The translations under genes and the position numbers were made by a program. The notes beneath the pieces are model-generated. The model did no database searches. It saw only the letters and a program-made list of their open reading frames with translations, and was not told where the DNA came from. 64,000 nucleotides of DNA. Origin: Acidobacteriota bacterium (GTDB lineage: Bacteria; Acidobacteriota; UBA6911). The first letter of the stretch is position 1. The number at the start of each line of letters is the position of its first letter. Below, piece after piece: positions 53,366 through 63,652 of this stretch. The stretch spans positions 62,001 to 126,000 of the forward strand of contig JAFGIY010000037.1 in NCBI GenBank assembly GCA_016929335.1, given 5' to 3'.

Positions 53366-53623
53366 ATGTGTTTAGCCGTTCCAGGGAAAATCATGAGCAT
53401 TGAGGGGACCGAAACACTGCTTCGTTCCGGGAAGGTAAATTTCGGAGGAATTATTAAAAACATCAATCTTGCGTACGTTCCGGAAGCGAAGATTGGAGAT
53501 TATGTTCTGGTTCATGTTGGATTTGCCATCAGCACGATAGACGAAGCGGAGGCCCAGGAGGTATTTGAATACCTTAGACAGATGGGGGAACTCGCCGAAA
53601 TGGAAGAGAACAGCAGGCAATGA
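53366..53623 (+). CDS. hypC: hydrogenase maturation chaperone HypC
   Basis: An 85-residue protein. [12 protein letters not shown] gives the essential N-terminal Cys2 exposed after Met removal, with the PGK motif. HypC carries the Fe(CN)2CO unit with HypD and then docks on the large subunit. GAGGGAG lies before the ATG, 15 bases after hypF. Its stop overlaps the hypD start (ATGA). Confidence 0.95.
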   Translation: MCLAVPGKIMSIEGTETLLRSGKVNFGGIIKNINLAYVPEAKIGDYVLVHVGFAISTIDEAEAQEVFEYLRQMGELAEMEENSRQ

Positions 53624-54711
53624 AATTCATTGATGAATACCGCGATGCAAAGGCTGCCCGTGAATATTCGCAAGCCCTGGATCGCATCACGACAAAACCC
53701 TGGACCATCATGGAGGTATGCGGCGGACAAACACACTCCATAGTCAAGTTTGGAATAGATGAGCTTCTCCCATCCAAAATCACTCTCGTACACGGTCCGG
53801 GATGCCCCGTCTGCGTTACTCCTCTTGAATTGATTGAAAAGGCTATCGAGATCGCTTCGACGCCGAACGTTCTGTTCTGCTCTTTCGGTGATATGCTTCG
53901 GGTTCCCGGAAATTCCAAAGACCTGCTTTCGGTAAAGGCGGCCGGCGGCGATGTGCGCATTGTCTATTCCCCTCTGGATGCGGTAAAACTGGCATTGGAC
54001 AATCCCGACCGTGAGGTGGTCTTCTTCGCCGTCGGATTTGAAACGACAGCGCCTGCAAATGCAATGGCCGTGTATCAGGCCAGACAGCAGGGCATCCGGA
54101 ATTTCTCTCTCCTCGTTTCTCATGTCCTGGTTCCTCCGGCCATGGAGGCAATTCTTTCCTCTCCGGACAACAGAGTGCAGGGATTTCTGGCAGCCGGACA
54201 CGTTTGCGCAATCATGGGATTTTGGGAATACGAACCGATCGCGCAGAACTATCGCGTACCGATCGTTGTAACCGGATTCGAGCCCCTGGACATCCTGCAG
54301 GGGATTTATATGTGTATTTATCAGCTCGAGCACGGCAGAGCCCAGGTCGAAAACCAGTATGCACGTTCCGTTCGCAGGGAAGGCAATACTACGGCGCAGA
54401 AGCTCATTTCCGAAGTATTCTGCGTAGTGCCGCGCAAGTGGCGCGGCGTGGGAGAAATTCCGCGAAGCGGGCTCGGCTTGCAGGAACAATACGCCGAATT
54501 TGACGCAGAAAGGCGTTTCGGCATCGCGCATCATACCGCCGATGAGCCCACAGAATGCATAAGCGGATTGATACTTCAGGGCATCAGGAAACCTCACGAG
54601 TGCCCGGCGTTCGGCGGTCGTTGCACGCCAGAGCATCCGCTGGGAGCGACGATGGTATCCTCGGAAGGCGCTTGTGCGGCATATTATCATTATCGACGAA
54701 GAAAACTCTGA
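53620..54711 (+). CDS. hypD: hydrogenase maturation Fe-S protein HypD
   Basis: A 363-residue scaffold where the Fe(CN)2CO group is assembled. [35 protein letters not shown] (redox Cys pair), [14 protein letters not shown], and the 4Fe-4S cysteines near the C-terminus ([25 protein letters not shown], given in part: [12 protein letters not shown]) are intact. Length is normal for the family. It overlaps hypC by 4 bp. Confidence 0.96.
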   Translation: MKFIDEYRDAKAAREYSQALDRITTKPWTIMEVCGGQTHSIVKFGIDELLPSKITLVHGPGCPVCVTPLELIEKAIEIASTPNVLFCSFGDMLRVPGNSKDLLSVKAAGGDVRIVYSPLDAVKLALDNPDREVVFFAVGFETTAPANAMAVYQARQQGIRNFSLLVSHVLVPPAMEAILSSPDNRVQGFLAAGHVCAIMGFWEYEPIAQNYRVPIVVTGFEPLDILQGIYMCIYQLEHGRAQVENQYARSVRREGNTTAQKLISEVFCVVPRKWRGVGEIPRSGLGLQEQYAEFDAERRFGIAHHTADEPTECISGLILQGIRKPHECPAFGGRCTPEHPLGATMVSSEGACAAYYHYRRRKL

Positions 54712-54725
54712 CACGGACAAAACCC

Positions 54726-55787
54726 ATGACATCCGAATTCAAAAGCGGCAATTCGTTCCTATGTCCCATTCCCATTGAGCAGTACCCCAACGTGCTGATG
54801 GCACACGGGGGAGGCGGCACGCTGACGCATCAGCTGATTGAAAAGATGTTCCTGCCGGCTTTCGGCAATTCCCTGCTTGGGGCCAGGCACGACGGCGCCA
54901 TTTTTGATATTCCATCCGGGAAGCTGGCTTTCACCACGGATTCCTATGTAGTGCGTCCCCTGTTTTTCCCCGGAGGAGACATCGGTACGCTCGCGGTCAA
55001 TGGCACCGTAAACGACCTGGCGATGTGCGGAGCGCACCCGCTGTATTTAAGCGCAGGCTTTATACTCGAAGAGGGCCTCCCCATGGACACCCTCTGGCGC
55101 GTCGTTCAATCAATGAAACTCGCGGCCGAACAGGCCGGAGTGCAGATTGTTACCGGTGACACCAAGGTTGTGGATCGCGGAAAAGGGGATGGGATTTATA
55201 TTAATACCGCCGGGGTTGGCGCTATCGATTCCTCCTGTGCCATATCGCCGGCAAACGTGAAACCCGGCGATACCATCCTGTTAAGCGGGGATATCGGGCG
55301 TCACGGGATTGCGATAATGGCAGTACGCGAGGGGCTCGAGTTTGAGAGCGCCATTGAAAGTGATTGTGCTCCCCTATCCGGCATTGTATTGGCACTGCTG
55401 GCCGAAGGGATTAAAGTGCACTGCCTGCGCGATCTCACGCGTGGAGGGCTTGCGAGCGCGCTGATTGAAATCGCCGAAACGGCGAGTCTTCAGTTCCAGA
55501 TTGAGGAAACGGCCATCCCCATGCTGGAAGATGTCAAAGGGGCTTGCGAAATCCTGGGTTTTGATCCTCTCTATGTCGCCAATGAAGGCCGGTTTATAGC
55601 ATTGGTTCCGGCACAGGAAGCAGAGCGGGCCCTTCAAAAGATGCGCGCACACCCTTTGGGAGAGAAAGCCTGCATTATAGGAACGGCAGCCGAGGGGAAT
55701 TCCGGACTTGTAACCATGCGAAGCCGGATAGGAGCGACGCGCGTCGTCGACATGCTAAGCGGCGAACAACTCCCAAGGATCTGCTGA
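54726..55787 (+). CDS. hypE: hydrogenase maturation ATPase HypE
   Basis: A 353-residue PurM-like enzyme that dehydrates the carbamoyl group on its own C-terminal Cys to thiocyanate. [53 protein letters not shown] and [15 protein letters not shown] are typical. The chain ends PRIC, with the Cys last as needed. It closes the operon; the next gene, a transporter, lies 64 bp on with its own ribosome-binding site. Confidence 0.96.
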   Translation: MTSEFKSGNSFLCPIPIEQYPNVLMAHGGGGTLTHQLIEKMFLPAFGNSLLGARHDGAIFDIPSGKLAFTTDSYVVRPLFFPGGDIGTLAVNGTVNDLAMCGAHPLYLSAGFILEEGLPMDTLWRVVQSMKLAAEQAGVQIVTGDTKVVDRGKGDGIYINTAGVGAIDSSCAISPANVKPGDTILLSGDIGRHGIAIMAVREGLEFESAIESDCAPLSGIVLALLAEGIKVHCLRDLTRGGLASALIEIAETASLQFQIEETAIPMLEDVKGACEILGFDPLYVANEGRFIALVPAQEAERALQKMRAHPLGEKACIIGTAAEGNSGLVTMRSRIGATRVVDMLSGEQLPRIC

Positions 55788-55851
55788 TGAAACTCGGCAA
55801 ATTGCACAAATTTTGTAAATCGTGGAATTCGCGGCTTCAAAGGAGAGGATT

Positions 55852-57183
55852 GTGGCTTTTTCTCTGCGATTGACGGAGATTCGCAAAGGATTTCAGCCCG
55901 CATTCTGGGTAGCCAATATAACCGAGCTGTTTGAGCGTTTGTCATACTACGGCGTCAATGCCGTCCTCGCCATCTATCTGCATGAAACACTTAAATTCTC
56001 GCAGCAGCAAACAGGAGAGTTGATCGGTTTCTTCGGTGGCGTCGTCTGGTTTCTTCCCATCATCGGAGGAACGCTTGCCGATCGATTCGGGTTCCGACGG
56101 TCGCTTGCCGGCGCTTATCTGGTACTGGCTTTCGGTTATTTTCTGCTCGGTTCGCTTTCATCATCATGGATGGAGCCTTTGAAGGAAGCGTTGCCGCTCG
56201 CCGTGGTTGTGCAGCTGATCCTATGCGTGCCTGCGCTTGGTCCTGCGATCGTCAAACCCTGTGTAGTCGGCACTACGGCGCGTGCAGCTTCCGAAAACGT
56301 CCGTTCACTCGGATATTCCATTTACTACACGCTGGTGAACATCGGAGGCACGCTTGGACCGATCATGGCCTTTGCAGTCCGGCGCACCATCGGAATCGAA
56401 AATGTCTTCCGCGTATCTGCCGTCAGCGTGCTGTTGATGTTTCTGGGAACGCTTCTGTTTTACAGAGAACCGGATCGCCTTGTTGAAAAACAGGTGGCAA
56501 GTTTCGTTCAGGCATTCAAAAACATGTTCGTCGTCCTGGGCAATCTGAAGTTCATGACGTTTTTGCTGATCTTTTCCGGATTCTGGATCATGTTCTGGCA
56601 GGAATTTATTGCTCTTCCGCTCTTCATCCGAGGCTATGTGAATCCGAACGCCGATGTGGATCTGCTGACAACCGTGGATCCGCTGGCCGTAATTCTCTTT
56701 CAAATCCTGATCAGCTATCTGACACGCAATATTCGCCCTTTCGGCGCAATGACAGCCGGAATACTCATAACCAGTCTCTCCTGGCTGATCCTTGCTGTGT
56801 GCGATCTCGGTCTGCAAATCAATACTACCTTGCACATCGGTTCATGGACTGTGCCTGTTCAGGGACTTCCGGTCTATGCGGTTTTTGCGCTTGTAATCCT
56901 GGCCATCGGAGAGATGGTGCAATCTCCGCGATACTATGAATATGTTTCGCGGCTCGCGCCTCCCGGTCAGCAGGGCACCTACATGGGCTTTTCATTTTTG
57001 CCGATCGCGATCGGATTTGTAATTGCGGGCCAGATCGGCGGCCGGTTGGTGGACTACTTCGGTGAAACTCTCCACCGTCCCAATCAACTTTGGTACGTCA
57101 TTGCAGGCATCGGAGTGCTGACGACAATAATAATGTGGATATACGACAAGCTGGTGAAACCTCTCGCGAAAAAGGATGATTAG
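55852..57183 (+). CDS. POT/PTR-family proton-dependent transporter (MFS)
   Basis: A 443-residue, ~12-helix transporter of the proton-dependent oligopeptide family. Visible are ITELFERLSYYGVNAVLAIYL (the E-x-x-E-R-F/L-x-Y-Y proton/peptide motif on helix 1), GFFGGVVWFLPIIGGTLADRFGFRR (motif A) and SYSIYYTLVNIGGTLGPIMA-like helix 5 (GYSIYYTLVNIGG). The 3' half has EMVQSPRYYEYVSRLAPPGQQGTYMG, typical of POT helix 10. The GTG at 55852 has AGGAGAGG right upstream; a GTG at 55822 does not. Peptides are the likely load; the YjdL/DtpT branch cannot be told. Confidence 0.88.
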   Translation: MAFSLRLTEIRKGFQPAFWVANITELFERLSYYGVNAVLAIYLHETLKFSQQQTGELIGFFGGVVWFLPIIGGTLADRFGFRRSLAGAYLVLAFGYFLLGSLSSSWMEPLKEALPLAVVVQLILCVPALGPAIVKPCVVGTTARAASENVRSLGYSIYYTLVNIGGTLGPIMAFAVRRTIGIENVFRVSAVSVLLMFLGTLLFYREPDRLVEKQVASFVQAFKNMFVVLGNLKFMTFLLIFSGFWIMFWQEFIALPLFIRGYVNPNADVDLLTTVDPLAVILFQILISYLTRNIRPFGAMTAGILITSLSWLILAVCDLGLQINTTLHIGSWTVPVQGLPVYAVFALVILAIGEMVQSPRYYEYVSRLAPPGQQGTYMGFSFLPIAIGFVIAGQIGGRLVDYFGETLHRPNQLWYVIAGIGVLTTIIMWIYDKLVKPLAKKDD

Positions 57184-57294
57184 GAGGTTCTGACCGGATG
57201 CAATATTTGCAGGGTCTTTATCTATGACTTCTTTGCGTTTTGCAGAGAAGTCTTATCCGGCAAAACATCCGAAGCCGGTCGCGATGATAAAGAA

Positions 57295-57315
57295 GCTGAG
57301 CGCTGAAAGCTGAAC
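57295..57315. repeat. GCTGANN heptamer, three units
   Basis: GCTGAGC GCTGAAA GCTGAAC follow each other at 57295-57315, in the 195-bp gap between the POT transporter and the B3/4-domain gene. The unit is that of 1292-1348. No facing array was found here. Confidence 0.6.
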
Positions 57316-57378
57316 GCGCGCGGCCAGAGTGAATATCGGCTATTTTGGCTGCGGCCTCGGGCCGCGCCGGGGGAAATT

Positions 57379-58095
57379 ATGCGAATATGCGTAGAGGAGG
57401 AAGTATTCCGGCTGTTTCCGGGTTTCTGTCGAGCCGTGGTAATAGCTGCCGGCATTGACAACAGCCGTCCCTGTCCCGAACTGGAGGAGCGTTTGCGGGA
57501 AGAAGCGGATAAGATGCGCCAGGATCCGGCAATGGATCCGGCTACGCATCCACGGCTTCTGGCATGGAAGGAAGCCTATCGTCAATTCGGCTCCAATCCA
57601 AACAAATTCACCCCGTCCATTGTGTTCCTTGCGAAACAGGTGAAATCGGGAAAGCCGGTGCGATCCATTTCGCCGGCAGTCGATGCCTTCAACCTGGTAA
57701 GCATCAGACACGTCGTTCCCAGCGGTGGGGACGACATGAACAGCGTTGAAGAAGATGTGACGCTGGGGCGGGCGACGGGGGATGAGACCTTCGCCCCGAT
57801 CTTCAAACCGGATGAGGTCGAGCATCCGGATACAGGTGAAGTCATTTATGTAAATCGCAGTACCAAGAGAATACTATGCAGGCGATGGAACTGGCGGAAT
57901 GCGGATTTTTCAAAAATCACACCAGACACCAGGAATCTCGCCATTAATGTCGATGGGATGCAGCCGGCCATCTCAAGGCCGGAAATCGAGGAGGCAGCCG
58001 AAGAGCTGCAGCGACTCCTGATTCAGTATTGCGGCGGGACCATCTCCATTTATTATCTGGATAATCAATGCAGGGCGGTGGAAGCCGCTTTCTGA
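57379..58095 (+). CDS. B3/4 (PheT-like) domain protein
   Basis: A 238-residue free-standing B3/4 domain, the tRNA-editing fold of phenylalanyl-tRNA synthetase beta. Typical segments are HPRLLAWKEAYRQFGSNPNKFTPS, IRHVVPSGGDDM (normally P.gg.D), LGRATGDETFAPIF, and CRRWNWRNADFSKITPDTRN. Stand-alone copies are common in bacteria; trans-editing of mischarged tRNA or a nucleoside-binding role is guessed. No signal peptide. The ATG at 57379 has a GGGGG stretch upstream in place of a good ribosome-binding site. Confidence 0.8.
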   Translation: MRICVEEEVFRLFPGFCRAVVIAAGIDNSRPCPELEERLREEADKMRQDPAMDPATHPRLLAWKEAYRQFGSNPNKFTPSIVFLAKQVKSGKPVRSISPAVDAFNLVSIRHVVPSGGDDMNSVEEDVTLGRATGDETFAPIFKPDEVEHPDTGEVIYVNRSTKRILCRRWNWRNADFSKITPDTRNLAINVDGMQPAISRPEIEEAAEELQRLLIQYCGGTISIYYLDNQCRAVEAAF

Positions 58096-58143
58096 AGCTG
58101 CTTCACATTTCACATGTTGATTTCGTGCAATTTATGGCTGTTT

Positions 58144-58461
58144 TTACCGGGGAGAACCTTTCGTAGCCTGCTTGAAATGTGCGATTTCGTAGATTCCTAT
58201 TATGATGTCCGCGATCCCCAATCCAAGAACCGCGCCCTTGAAGTAGGCGTTGGCTATCAGAGGCCTGATCCGGGGATAGTGATATAAAAGGGAGTTGTTC
58301 TCCCAAAAGCTTTGCCATGGGAGGCTGACGAGAAGCACTCCAAATCCAAGAGAAAAGAAAATGTAGAGAATCCTGAAAACCAATGCTCCGCGCCGGATGT
58401 GAGGATCGCCTTTATCCTGGGAGGCTGAGCTGGGAAATTGGAGCGCGATTCTAAGGGGCAT
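58144..58461 (-). CDS. small two-helix membrane protein
   Basis: A 105-residue protein with helices at ~27-48 (ALVFRILYIFFSLGFGVLLV) and ~73-95 (FKGAVLGLGIADIIIGIYEI). I do not recognise a family. The ATG at 58461 lies inside the last codons of the large TPR gene (11-bp overlap), which points to translational coupling. It is convergent with the B3/4-domain gene (48-bp gap). Confidence 0.55.
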   Translation of the reverse strand: MPLRIALQFPSSASQDKGDPHIRRGALVFRILYIFFSLGFGVLLVSLPWQSFWENNSLLYHYPRIRPLIANAYFKGAVLGLGIADIIIGIYEIAHFKQATKGSPR

Positions 58462-61144
58462 GCCGGTTGAGACCGCTTTTTATTTTGTCTATTCGCTGCG
58501 CCACATCCCGATAGCCGGGATCCATGCCGAAAATCCGGTCAAAGCACTCGAGCGCCCGCTCGCTGCTTCCGGACATCGAATGTGCGACACCCATATCATA
58601 GCGAAGAGCCATGGCTTCGTGTGAAGAAATATCGGCAAAACTTAATCCGGTCTGACACCATCGAAGAGCCGAACTGGGCATATCCCTTTTAAGAAAGCAG
58701 GCGCTGAGCATGCCGCAGCACTGAATGACTCTTTGAGAATCATTGCGGGCGTTGGCGGCTTTCAAAGCGCTTTCAAATTCTTTAATTGCGTCATCCAGCA
58801 AATCCATTTCGCGATAGGCGGTTCCCAGGCTGTAGTGATTTTCAAAAGACTCTACTGGGTCCTCCTGAGTCGTATCCGGGCCAACATCATCCATTAAATC
58901 CGCAAACATTTCGTTGGCCTGGAAACCGGAGGTATCCGACTCCAGAGGAATCATCGTTTGTACCTTCGGCGCCGCGGAGCTTTTCGCGCCGAACGATTTG
59001 GCGGGAGGAGCAGGAGCGGCGGGCGTGTGATCAGAGGTTCCGATGTCTTGCATCGGGCCGGAATCAACTATAGCAAAGGCGGATGAAGCTTCCGCAACTT
59101 CGAAATCCGGCAGAATCTCGATGGTATCCGAAGGGCTTGTTTTGCGAGAATTCGCGGAATCGGGCACTGCGGCCGCCTCAGATACTTCCGGGAATTCCGG
59201 CATGATCTGGCCAAGCTTTGCATAGCGCGATTCCAGTTCCGGATGGCCGGGATTGGTTTTGGCGATATCATTCAGCTTGGCCAGCGCCTCGTCGTTAAAT
59301 CCAAGCCTTATATAAAAATCCACTTCCTGGAGCTGCTCTTGAATGGATTTGGGCGGAGTTTGGGCGATATTTTGCGGATAACTTTCGGTCAGGGCATCCG
59401 CCGATACTTCCGGTATTTGCGGTATTTCGGAATCGTCGTCGTTTTGTGTTCCCTGATCGCCCACAAAGAATATATCCATCAAGTCGGTAGACAGATCGAC
59501 TTCTGCGGTGGCTTTAAGCAAGCCGGATTCCGCGCCCTTGCTCGACACAGTTTCTGCAGCGATTCCGCGCGTGCGTGCAAACTCCTCCAGGTCCTGTTCA
59601 TATTCGGCCATATGAGGAGCGAGTTGTTTGGCTTCATCGAGATAATCCTGAGCCGCTTCCTCGTTTTTTGACATACGGTATAAAGCCGCAAGGAGCAGAC
59701 ATTGTTCTGCAGCTTCGGAGTGTTTGTCTCCCGCTTTATATATGCTGAGCAACCGGATTCTCACTTCCTTATCGTTGGGATCCCGGGTCTCCAGACTGCG
59801 CAGAATGCTGAGCGCTTTCTCTTTCAGGCCGTAGTTCAGCAACAGGTCGACTTCCACTATTTCAGGAGAAGTCGGCGCCGGAGCGGAATCGGATTCTGCC
59901 CGGACGGGAGCGGTAGATATTGCCGGTTCGGAAGGCTCTGATGGCGCGACATATTCAACGTCGGGATAGGCTTCAGCAAAAGCTTTCCGGTGAAGCTCTC
60001 TATGTTTTTCGCTCTGCGGAACAGCCTGGAGAATTTTTTCAAGAAACTCGATTGCTTCAATGGGGCGATTTTGCTCCAGATAATGGTCCGCGATCTTGTC
60101 CAGGGCGTCCAGATATCGAGTATGATCGCCCGTTGCAGAATATATGGATGCCAGTTTGACCTGGGGAAGTATGTTTCCCGGGCAGCGATCAAGTATCTGT
60201 TCGTAAAGAAGAGCGGCGCGTTCGGTTTCACGGCGTGTTATGAGTATAGGAATTATCGTTTCCAGGCAGCCGATAGCCTGATCGTACTTTTCCTTATCGA
60301 TCAACGACTGGGTAACGGCGAAGAAACCCTCATAGCGCGACTCGTCCATGGAGATGACTACCTGGAAAACCTTGGCCGCTTCTTCAGGGTCATTGGCTGC
60401 CAGATAAGCCTGTCCCAGCATTTCGCGGATGCCCAGATTTTGAGGAGCAATTTCCAGCGATCTTTTCAGCCGATCGAGGGCTGGGGAGATGTCTCCCAAT
60501 TCCTGGCAGCATTCCAGAAAGCCCCCCATGGCATCCGTGTCCAGAGGCTCGATCTGCATTGCGCGTTCGAAGGAAGCCACGGCTCCGGCCAGGTCCCGAG
60601 CCTTCATTTGTGCTCGAGCGGCGCCGGCGAAATGAGCATACGCCTGCTTTTGAGATCCTGCCCCCAGATGAAGTTCGGCGAGCTTCTTCTGGATATCGGA
60701 GTTGGTCGGATCCAGTTCGACAATCTTTTCGTAAACGTCCAGTATCTCTTTGGCTCTGCCTTCCTTTTCCAGAAGTGAAGCGACCTTGAGGTACTGATTG
60801 CGCGCGTCAACGCTCAAGCCTTGCTTGGCGTAGAGCGCGGCCATGGTCCTATTGATTTCCAGATTGCCGGGATCTGCGCTCAGGATCTTCCTATAGACGG
60901 CAATAGCCTTAAGAAAGAAATTATTGCGGACGTAATCTTCGGCAACCTGGGTAAAATATCTATTGGCTTCTGCTACATTCCCCTGCCGAAGTAATAAATC
61001 CCCGATCGTGTTGAGGGTAAGAACATCTTTTGGATCGACCTTTATGATCTTCAGATATTCGCCGATTGCCTGCTGTACCTTCCCATGGAGTACATATCTT
61101 TCGGCGTCTTGAAGAAATTTTGCCTTGTTATCAGCGGCCACCAT
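58451..61144 (-). CDS. 897-residue tetratricopeptide-repeat protein
   Basis: A cytoplasmic TPR protein with no signal. Residues 1-~400 form about ten TPR units (for example GKVQQAIGEYLKIIKVDPKD, FLKAIAVYRKILSADPGN, GAVASFERAMQIEPLDTD). A Pro/Ala/Ser linker (~400-430) leads to a second group (~430-530). A long acidic, probably disordered stretch (~540-760) is broken by one TPR (~600-640). A last TPR group ends the chain (~770-890). Large TPR proteins just downstream of rplS occur in Acidobacteriota. CAGGAGG precedes the ATG. Its partners are unknown; the position after the ribosomal operon may only reflect co-transcription. Confidence 0.85.
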   Translation of the reverse strand: MVAADNKAKFLQDAERYVLHGKVQQAIGEYLKIIKVDPKDVLTLNTIGDLLLRQGNVAEANRYFTQVAEDYVRNNFFLKAIAVYRKILSADPGNLEINRTMAALYAKQGLSVDARNQYLKVASLLEKEGRAKEILDVYEKIVELDPTNSDIQKKLAELHLGAGSQKQAYAHFAGAARAQMKARDLAGAVASFERAMQIEPLDTDAMGGFLECCQELGDISPALDRLKRSLEIAPQNLGIREMLGQAYLAANDPEEAAKVFQVVISMDESRYEGFFAVTQSLIDKEKYDQAIGCLETIIPILITRRETERAALLYEQILDRCPGNILPQVKLASIYSATGDHTRYLDALDKIADHYLEQNRPIEAIEFLEKILQAVPQSEKHRELHRKAFAEAYPDVEYVAPSEPSEPAISTAPVRAESDSAPAPTSPEIVEVDLLLNYGLKEKALSILRSLETRDPNDKEVRIRLLSIYKAGDKHSEAAEQCLLLAALYRMSKNEEAAQDYLDEAKQLAPHMAEYEQDLEEFARTRGIAAETVSSKGAESGLLKATAEVDLSTDLMDIFFVGDQGTQNDDDSEIPQIPEVSADALTESYPQNIAQTPPKSIQEQLQEVDFYIRLGFNDEALAKLNDIAKTNPGHPELESRYAKLGQIMPEFPEVSEAAAVPDSANSRKTSPSDTIEILPDFEVAEASSAFAIVDSGPMQDIGTSDHTPAAPAPPAKSFGAKSSAAPKVQTMIPLESDTSGFQANEMFADLMDDVGPDTTQEDPVESFENHYSLGTAYREMDLLDDAIKEFESALKAANARNDSQRVIQCCGMLSACFLKRDMPSSALRWCQTGLSFADISSHEAMALRYDMGVAHSMSGSSERALECFDRIFGMDPGYRDVAQRIDKIKSGLNRHAP

Positions 61145-61233
61145 TCCCTCCTGAGGCTAAATTCTTCGCCCACTATTCCGAAGTCCGCCAATAATGTGAC
61201 AAGAATCACGCTCGCGCTTCCGAAACCTCTAGC

Positions 61234-61611
61234 TTAGGCGTTTGAGGCACCTTCGGGCGCGCGCTCCGTCCTGCCTACTTCTTTCAGCCGGGCAGCCTTG
61301 CCCCGGCGTCCTCGGAGATAATACAACCGGGATCGGCGCACTTTCCCGCTTTTGACTACTTCAAGCTTTTCAACGATGGGGGAATGCAAAGGGAAAATAC
61401 GCTCGATGCCGTATCCGAACGAAACCTTTCGTACTGTGAACGTTGAAGAAATACCGTTATTTTTATGAGCTATGACAACACCTTCAAAAACCTGGATGCG
61501 ATACTTATCCCCTTCCTTGATCTTGACGTGCACTCGCACCGTGTCTCCTGAACGGAAACGGGGGATATCGGTCCTAAGCTGAGAGTTATCGACTGCCCGC
61601 TGCAAATCCAT
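61234..61611 (-). CDS. rplS: 50S ribosomal protein L19
   Basis: A 125-residue protein. [40 protein letters not shown] and [20 protein letters not shown] are the L19 signatures. L19 sits at the 30S/50S interface. The C-terminus has a short family-variable tail ([13 protein letters not shown]). It lies 12 bp after trmD in the usual order. Confidence 0.97.
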   Translation of the reverse strand: MDLQRAVDNSQLRTDIPRFRSGDTVRVHVKIKEGDKYRIQVFEGVVIAHKNNGISSTFTVRKVSFGYGIERIFPLHSPIVEKLEVVKSGKVRRSRLYYLRGRRGKAARLKEVGRTERAPEGASNA

Positions 61612-61623
61612 GACAAATACTCC

Positions 61624-62322
61624 TTAATCTTGGGCTAACTTCTTGTTTATCAGCTCTGGTCGGGCCCGCCGGGTCTTTTCCAAAGCCTGTTCTTTACGCC
61701 ATTGTTCAATTCTCGCATGATCTCCCGACAGGAGCACCTCCGGAACGGCATTTCCACGATATTCGGAAGGCCGGGTGTACTGTGGATAATCCAACAGACC
61801 CGTCGAAAAGCTTTCGTTGATCGCAGAATCCTTGCACCCTAAGGCGCCGGGAATCAGTCGAACTACCGAATCGAGGACCGCCATAGCCGGAATTTCCCCC
61901 CCAGTCAGGATGAAGTCTCCGATAGAGATCTCCCTGTCTACGAGACAATCGATTACCCTCTGGTCCACTCCTTCGTATCGGCCGCAAATCAACAGAAGAT
62001 GCGGAATTGTAGAAAATTCTACAGCAATTTTTTGCGACCAGGTTTTGCCCTGAGGAGTCATGAGCACTACCTGGCCATTCCAATCCCTGTCTCCGCCTCG
62101 GCAATACTCGATTGCCTCAAACAAAGGAGCCGGCATGAAAACCATGCCTTCGCCGCCGCCATAGGGGCGATCATCGACAGATCGATGTCTATCTTTGGCG
62201 AAATCCCGTAGATTGACAATACGGATATCCACCAGACCGGACTGTCTCGCGCGGCGAAGTATCCCACACTCCAGCACGCCCGTAAACAGCTCGGGAAAAA
62301 CTGTTATGATATCAAACCTCAT
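61624..62322 (-). CDS. trmD: tRNA (guanine37-N1)-methyltransferase
   Basis: A 232-residue SPOUT methyltransferase that makes m1G37. MRFDIITVFPELFTGVLE, DDRPYGGGEGMVFMPAPL, LLICGRYEGVDQRV and EISIGDFILTGGEIPAM (the SAM knot) are intact, as is DYPQYTRPSEYRG near the C-terminus. The ATG overlaps the rimM stop (ATGA). Confidence 0.97.
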   Translation of the reverse strand: MRFDIITVFPELFTGVLECGILRRARQSGLVDIRIVNLRDFAKDRHRSVDDRPYGGGEGMVFMPAPLFEAIEYCRGGDRDWNGQVVLMTPQGKTWSQKIAVEFSTIPHLLLICGRYEGVDQRVIDCLVDREISIGDFILTGGEIPAMAVLDSVVRLIPGALGCKDSAINESFSTGLLDYPQYTRPSEYRGNAVPEVLLSGDHARIEQWRKEQALEKTRRARPELINKKLAQD

Positions 62323-62852
62323 TTGCCCAGGTCCATCAATCCTTCAGGCGGATCAACAAGTATCTGCTTTTCCTTGATTGAAATCTTCAGGCAGATGCTT
62401 TCGACCGCAGGGATCAAAAATTCCTTATCCAGGTGTTTGATCACCAGCTGGTTGTTACCCGCAAAATGAAGGACTTCAACAACCATGCCGATCTCGTTCC
62501 CGCCGGTATCCAGCACGGAACAACCAATCAGATCGTGATCGTAGTATGTGCCTTCCGGGAGCGGCATGGCCTGCTCTACCGGAATCTCAATCCAGCAACC
62601 GACATAATGCTCCGCTGCGCTGATGCTGTCCACGCCGGCAAACTTGAGCACCAGGCGGCCTTTGTGCTCCCAGGTACTATCGACGGCAACGAGCTGCCGG
62701 CTGCCGCTTTCGGGCACCAGCCACACCTCACTCAGAAGATTGAACCGGTCAGGAAAATCCGTATACAAGTCGGCCAGGACTTCGCCACGATTCCCTCTAG
62801 TCCTGGCGATTCGGGCAATTGTGATAAAAGAAGGTTGTGCGTCTTGCGCCAC
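62319..62852 (-). CDS. rimM: ribosome maturation factor RimM
   Basis: A 177-residue 30S assembly factor that binds S19. The N-terminal RimM barrel has IARIARTRGNRGEVLADLYTD (given in part: ARTRGNRGEVLADLYTD), and the PRC-barrel has YYDHDLIGCSVLDTGGNEIG and FLIPAVESICLKI. The start is GTG at 62852, sharing its G with the TAG of khpA; longer frames run inside khpA. It is translationally coupled on both sides. Confidence 0.93.
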   Translation of the reverse strand: MAQDAQPSFITIARIARTRGNRGEVLADLYTDFPDRFNLLSEVWLVPESGSRQLVAVDSTWEHKGRLVLKFAGVDSISAAEHYVGCWIEIPVEQAMPLPEGTYYDHDLIGCSVLDTGGNEIGMVVEVLHFAGNNQLVIKHLDKEFLIPAVESICLKISIKEKQILVDPPEGLMDLGK

Positions 62853-63082
62853 TATTCCAGGATTTCCAGGACAAACCGCTTTTTCAGTTTCATTCCTGCC
62901 GCGCCGAGAAGCGTCCGGATGCATCGGGCTGTCCGCCCTTGCTTTCCGATAACTTTGCCTAGGTCACTGGGCGCAACCCGCAATTCAAGAACAGTGGTCT
63001 GCTCTCCTTCAACTTCGGTGACCGTAACTTGCTCGGGGTTATCCACAAGCGCTTTCGCAATCATTTCTACTAGATCTTTCAT
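62852..63082 (-). CDS. khpA: KH-domain RNA-binding protein KhpA
   Basis: A 76-residue single KH domain. [17 protein letters not shown], the loop [19 protein letters not shown] (G-x-x-G = GKQG) and the last strand RFVLEILE match KhpA (YlqC), which pairs with KhpB to bind many RNAs. It lies between rpsP and rimM, the usual place. GGAGGAG precedes the ATG. Confidence 0.95.
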   Translation of the reverse strand: MKDLVEMIAKALVDNPEQVTVTEVEGEQTTVLELRVAPSDLGKVIGKQGRTARCIRTLLGAAGMKLKKRFVLEILE

Positions 63083-63167
63083 ATCCGCCTCTCCTCCGAG
63101 ACCGCTCTAAACCGCACAACTCGGGAGCACAATCGGACGCGAGCAAGAAGATGGACGCGAGCAGCCG

Positions 63168-63425
63168 CTAACCGGCGGCTACGGATGGCGGTGGGGCAGC
63201 CTTTTTCAAAAGTGAGTTCACCGTATCTGAAGGTTGGGCGCCGCACGCCAGCCAATGACGAACTCTATCCATTTTCAACTCAACCAAGGGAGGATTTGTC
63301 GTGGGATTATAATGCCCAATAATTTCGACAAAACTCCCGTCTCGGGTCTGTCTCTGCTCCGTAACCACTACTCTATAAAAGGGCTTCTTTTTTGCCCCCA
63401 TGCGTGTCAAACGTATTCTTAACAA
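63168..63425 (-). CDS. rpsP: 30S ribosomal protein S16
   Basis: An 85-residue protein: [36 protein letters not shown], and [22 protein letters not shown]. The chain most likely starts at TTG 63425, because GAGGAGG lies four to five bases before it and the S16 core begins at the next codon; an ATG at residue 9 would cut off a conserved strand. Use of TTG for a ribosomal protein is uncommon. Confidence 0.95.
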   Translation of the reverse strand: MLRIRLTRMGAKKKPFYRVVVTEQRQTRDGSFVEIIGHYNPTTNPPLVELKMDRVRHWLACGAQPSDTVNSLLKKAAPPPSVAAG

Positions 63426-63563
63426 AATTCCTCCTCATATAAAACAACCTTTAAGTTATGACAATTCTGGCATATAACGAGACCGGATTCAACCTCCCCG
63501 AATCAGAGGCTTTGAGCCCCGCTCGACGGCTAAGTGTCCCAAGGAGTAAAAGCATAAAGGGAT

Positions 63564-63584
63564 AGAGGAACAAATGGTTCCTCT
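63564..63584 (-). terminator. hairpin between ffh and rpsP, possible terminator or attenuator
   Basis: AGAGGAAC (63564-63571) and GTTCCTCT (63577-63584) are an exact 8-bp stem with a 5-base loop. On the minus strand it follows ffh by ~70 bases and is followed by a moderately T-rich stretch (ATCCCTTTATGCTTTT). It may end or reduce transcription from ffh into rpsP. The rest of the 227-bp gap holds no gene. Confidence 0.4.
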
Positions 63585-63652
63585 TCCAAGACACTCTGCC
63601 TCCTTCATGCTGTGCAGGCTTATTAAAATTAATCTCTGATCTTCGCCGAAAT